In this document: in pieces, positions 5,971 to 8,077 of the stretch
Numbering within the stretch: position 1 is the first letter of the stretch
Layout: every line of letters starts with the position of its first letter
Assembly: GCA_965531145.1 (NCBI GenBank)
Contig: CBESOE010000172.1
Location: forward strand, 1-8,077
From: JAQAZP01 sp965531145
GTDB taxonomy: Bacteria > Acidobacteriota > JAQAZP01
Reading direction: 5' to 3'
DNA: 8,077 nt
The notes under the pieces: model-generated
Seen by the model: the letters and a program-made list of their open reading frames with translations, nothing else
What the model was told of the DNA's origin: nothing
Databases searched by the model: none
Made by a program: the position numbers and the translations under genes

Positions 5971-6943
5971 AGGTAACCACCACAGTGCTGCAGGCGGCCA
6001 TGCAGGCGATCATGGCCGCCTGCTGCGCCTCGATAATCGCCTGAACGGCACGAAGGTTTGCCGCCGCAGCCGCGCCCTTCACCCCCCTGGCACGATCCGC
6101 TTCCTCGGCGAGAACGATACCGGCGGCGATGGAGAAGGCGATGGAGGCCTGGGGCCGCGGTTTCACCGCCCGCAGCTGGTCGCGGTAGCGCACCACCCGG
6201 GTGGAGGCCTCCTCCACCGCGGCGCCGCTGAGCACCAGCAGCGCCACCTCGTCATACTGGCTCTGCCAGACCCGCTGGCCCTTCTGCTTCAAGGCCGCGA
6301 CCATGGAGATGAAACGCTCCGCGGCCAGGTGGGGGCCAAAACTGGAGAACATCATCAGGTGCGAGATCAGCTGCAGCTGGTTGCCCGAACTGAACTTCGC
6401 CTTGCGCAGCGCCTTGTAAATTTCCTCCACCTCGAGACCCAGTTGCTCGGGATCGGCTCCACGTGCGGCGTGCATGGCCGCCATGGGATAGTCGTCCAGA
6501 CCGGTGAGAAAGCGGTGATCCACGGCCCAGCGGTCGATGATCTGCTTCATCCGGGCAATCTTGTCGAACCGCACACTGCCCCCGCCGGCATCGAGCACCA
6601 GCAGCAGCGCCGCCAGCAACGGGTGGGTCCCGCCCTTCTTCAGCTTGTGCTGTTTGAAGGCATCGAGGGTCTCCTTCACCCGCGAAACGGTGGAGACCGG
6701 ATCCAGGTCCCGGCGAATCAGGATGGCGGCCACCGCGTGCCGGATGGAGGAGGTGAGCGGTGAAAATCCTCCGGCCTGTTTGGACAGGACCCTGGCCGTC
6801 TCCTCGAACCGATCGCCCGGATCGGTCAGGTCACTGGCCGCCAGGGTCAGTGCGGCAAAGCGGAGCACGGTGGTGTCGGTACTCCAGCGCTTGCGGGTCC
6901 GCAATCCGTCAAAAACTTCCAGGTAGCGTTCAACAGTGCTCAT
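5960..6943 (-). CDS. DUF4003-like protein of unknown function
   Basis: This is a complete 327-residue protein. The start at 6941-6943 follows GGAGAG, 5 bases upstream on the minus strand. There is no signal peptide and no clear membrane helix in the body, so it is probably cytosolic. The sequence is alpha-helical and Ala/Leu-rich. Features that resemble the DUF4003 family, as I remember it, are LTGLDDYPMAA (147-157), the block SSGNQLQLISH (185-195) preceded by an EIYKALRKAKF helix, and the Ala/Met/Cys-rich end AQQAAMIACMAACS (306-319), which runs into a hydrophobic VVV tail. The length also fits. The family has no established function, to my knowledge. The gap to the kinase gene is about 235 bases with several inverted repeats, so co-transcription is possible but not obvious. 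The family call is from memory of the pattern and needs a profile search. Confidence 0.75.
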   Translation of the reverse strand: MSTVERYLEVFDGLRTRKRWSTDTTVLRFAALTLAASDLTDPGDRFEETARVLSKQAGGFSPLTSSIRHAVAAILIRRDLDPVSTVSRVKETLDAFKQHKLKKGGTHPLLAALLLVLDAGGGSVRFDKIARMKQIIDRWAVDHRFLTGLDDYPMAAMHAARGADPEQLGLEVEEIYKALRKAKFSSGNQLQLISHLMMFSSFGPHLAAERFISMVAALKQKGQRVWQSQYDEVALLVLSGAAVEEASTRVVRYRDQLRAVKPRPQASIAFSIAAGIVLAEEADRARGVKGAAAAANLRAVQAIIEAQQAAMIACMAACSTVVVTSGS

Positions 6944-7033
6944 TGGTCTCTCCAGTGCTCACGGAACACCGGCCAGTCGGCCCGGCCAGGGTGGATTATT
7001 ACTCTCCTCACGACATCAGCCCACGTATTATGA

Positions 7034-7052
7034 CGCTTACGCATTATAAGCG
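7034..7052 (-). promoter_or_regulatory. Minus-strand -10 box inside an inverted repeat, upstream of the DUF4003-like gene
   Basis: On the minus strand a perfect TATAAT (7043-7048) lies about 100 bases before the DUF4003-like ATG. It overlaps the inverted repeat CGCTTA (7034-7039) / TAAGCG (7047-7052), spacer seven bases. No good -35 box is found at 16-18 bases; that position is occupied by the palindrome CCCCGCGGGG (7062-7071). The arrangement would suit a regulated promoter, either activator-dependent or repressed at the -10. This is inference. Confidence 0.35.
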
Positions 7053-7161
7053 AAGAAAATTCCCCGCGGGGTTGACCATGAGAAGTATGTGCCTTTTCAA
7101 TGAAAACCAATGTCTTCAACATTGTGCGAGGATCGAGAGAGCGTCGCGTCCTGGAGAATGA

Positions 7162-7198
7162 GGGTCAGACCCCTGCGCCCATTGGATCTGTGGGGTCA
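7162..7198. repeat. GGGTCAGACCC palindrome and partner repeat
   Basis: GGGTC-A-GACCC (7162-7172) is a perfect odd-length palindrome. GACCCC (7168-7173) can also pair with GGGGTC (7192-7197) across an 18-base loop. Similar GGGGTCAGACCCC words occur as dispersed intergenic repeats in some proteobacterial genomes. Only this one cluster is visible here, so its status as a dispersed repeat is a guess. Confidence 0.35.
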
Positions 7199-7271
7199 AT
7201 CAACACCGTATGCATTCCTGTTCAGCATTAATTTTTGACGCAAACATATGTAGATAATGGGCATTTAGCCC

Positions 7272-7300
7272 TTTACGAACCAAAGGAATCAATTTATATT
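7272..7300 (+). promoter_or_regulatory. Possible promoter for the subtilase-like gene
   Basis: TTTACG (7272-7277, 4 of 6 matches to the -35 consensus) is followed by 17 bases and TATATT (7295-7300, 5 of 6 matches to the -10 consensus) in the most AT-rich part of the intergenic region. It would leave a leader of more than 200 bases before the ATG at 7521, which is long, so other starts are possible. Confidence 0.3.
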
Positions 7301-7520
7301 TATAAGGTCAAGGCTGCGCGGATTGATCCGGGAAGTTGACTGCTGAGGTTTAGCTGGTCACCAGACATACACACCAGGCAGACATCCCTCCATTTTCCCC
7401 TTTCAGCGCTTACTAATGGTTTCGTCCATTCATATCAGAGTTCTGTCTGTCCACCGGTCCTCAACGGCATTCCCGCTTCAGAGGGGCACGGGCACAAGCA
7501 ACACGCAACAGAGGATATAG

Positions 7521-8077
7521 ATGGTTTTCTTCACTGCGATCCGGAAGCCGGTCACATTCGCACTCGGCCTTATCCTGGCTTTGTCCCTGCCCTGTCTGGC
7601 AATTGGGCCGGAATCCTTCTCAACCATCCACCTGAAGTATCAGGAATTCAGCCCGGCCGATGGCGAACCGGACATGCCGGCCACACTGAAGGCCGACACC
7701 GGCAACACGGTTCGCCTGGTCCAGGTGACCGGTCCCCTGACGTCGGAGGAGATCCTTTCCCTCGAAGCCGCCGGCGCCACGATTCTCGGCTACCTGCAGC
7801 AGAACACCTACATCGCCGAGTGCCGGCAAGCTCCCTCCAGAGCATCGAAGCACTGCCGGTGGTGGTCTGGACCGGCCACTTCCACCCGGCCTACAAGATC
7901 CAGGCCGGCCTGCTCCAGCGCAGCGAGGAACTGATCGAAGTGAACATGGTGATCTTCCGCGAGCTGGACGCCCAGGTCCGGCGGAAAGAGATCCACACCG
8001 CGGTGAACAGCCTCGGCGACGAGATCAGCTTTGACGATCCCCTCTCCATGGCCATCCGCGCCCTGGTGCCCCCGGCA
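7521..8077 (+). pseudogene. Secreted subtilase-like (S8 family) preproprotein, 5' part, with a one-base frameshift; runs off the window
   Basis: The ATG at 7521 follows AGAGGA (7510-7515) by 5 bases. Residues 1-27 form a Sec signal peptide (Arg8, Lys9, hydrophobic core, cleavage near Cys-Leu-Ala). The next part, with TVRLVQVTGPLTSEEILSLE and then GATILGYLQQNTYIAE, resembles the N-terminal prodomain found before the catalytic domain of many secreted subtilisin-like proteases. In the starting frame the protein then becomes a Ser/Arg-rich tail and stops at 7932-7934. From 7820 a second frame is open to the window end and continues the domain naturally: VPASSLQSIEALPVVVWTGH, then FHPAYKIQAGLLQRSEEL. 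Restoring one G (GAG GTG CCG instead of GAG TGC CGG) joins the two. The catalytic Asp/His/Ser region would lie beyond the window, so the protease call rests on prodomain style only. Confidence 0.6.

Larger units (their letters stand above)
6944..7520. other. 577-base intergenic region with palindromes, no supported gene
   Basis: No open frame here has a ribosome binding site and convincing composition. Besides the minus-strand promoter candidate it holds the palindrome CCCCGCGGGG (7062-7071), the near-perfect operator-like TTTTCAATGAAAA (7094-7106), the hairpin CAATGT/ACATTG (7108-7113 with 7119-7124), and a GGGTCAGACCC element (7162-7172) with a nearby GGGGTCA (7192-7198). The stretch 7220-7310 is much more AT-rich than the rest of the window, as expected for promoter DNA between divergent genes. 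Confidence 0.6.

Noticed and set aside
5926..5975. A tRNA T-arm-like motif (GGGTTCGT, ACGAACCC)
   Set aside because: The loop lacks the conserved A after TTCG, and no cloverleaf arms can be built around it; one arm lies in the coding end of the DUF4003-like gene.
5945..6763. A 272-codon open frame on the + strand, antisense to the DUF4003-like gene
   Set aside because: The product is rich in His/Arg/Gly repeats typical of an antisense shadow, and the minus-strand gene has a family match and a ribosome binding site.
6940..7122. A 60-codon minus-strand frame whose TGA overlaps the DUF4003-like ATG (ATGA)
   Set aside because: The overlap looks like translational coupling, but there is no Shine-Dalgarno sequence before its ATG. 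The composition is unlike the other genes, and the frame spans the likely promoter and palindromes of the DUF4003-like gene.
7235..7258. TTGACG and GATAAT as a promoter for the subtilase-like gene
   Set aside because: The spacer is only 12 bases, too short for sigma-70 recognition.
1..8077. A multi-gene defence, toxin-antitoxin, CRISPR or biosynthetic system
   Set aside because: No nuclease, transposase, toxin-antitoxin pair, repeat-spacer array or biosynthetic enzyme set is present. The genes are mostly separate units with strand changes.

Overview
The window is GC-rich bacterial chromosome with six protein-coding loci, and none of them forms an obvious pathway with its neighbours. The proteobacterial style of the proteins suggests a Gram-negative environmental bacterium: a YjbQ-family enzyme, a GspE/PilB-type ATPase with MshEN-like repeats, a hybrid histidine kinase with a VAHDFNNLL H-box, and Sec-type signal peptides with strong Shine-Dalgarno sites. 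A member of the Desulfuromonadales/deltaproteobacterial type would fit, but this is a guess from protein style and not a database result. There are no tRNA or rRNA genes, no CRISPR array, no recognisable transposase and no phage genes.

Layout, left to right. Positions 1-291 hold the 3' end of a yjbQ-like gene (+). After a 256-base gap with a good sigma-70-like promoter and a strikingly foldable leader comes an unrecognised secreted protein (548-1264, +), closed by a clear Rho-independent terminator (1315-1344). A second promoter-like element leads into a complete GspE/PulE/PilB-family ATPase (1537-3537, +). It meets, tail to tail, a membrane-anchored GAF hybrid histidine kinase (3592-5724, -). 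Upstream of the kinase lies a gap of about 235 bases rich in inverted repeats. Next is a DUF4003-like protein of unknown function (5960-6943, -). Then follows a 577-base non-coding stretch containing palindromes and AT-rich segments. The window ends in the 5' part of a secreted, subtilase-like (S8) preproprotein gene (7521 onward, +) that carries an apparent one-base frameshift near 7820.

How the genes may work together. The + strand genes look like separate transcription units, because there is a terminator between the secreted protein and the ATPase. The ATPase has the full set of secretion/pilus ATPase motifs and four MshEN-like motifs, so it probably powers a type II secretion or type IV pilus machine encoded elsewhere, possibly under cyclic-di-GMP control. 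The kinase carries its own receiver domain and no DNA-binding partner is encoded beside it, so its output is unknown. No new multi-gene system can be demonstrated here. The points most worth a second look are the frameshift in the subtilase-like gene, the three-way-junction-like leader at 484-530, the divergent MshEN motifs, and the DUF4003-like protein with inverted repeats at both ends of its gene.
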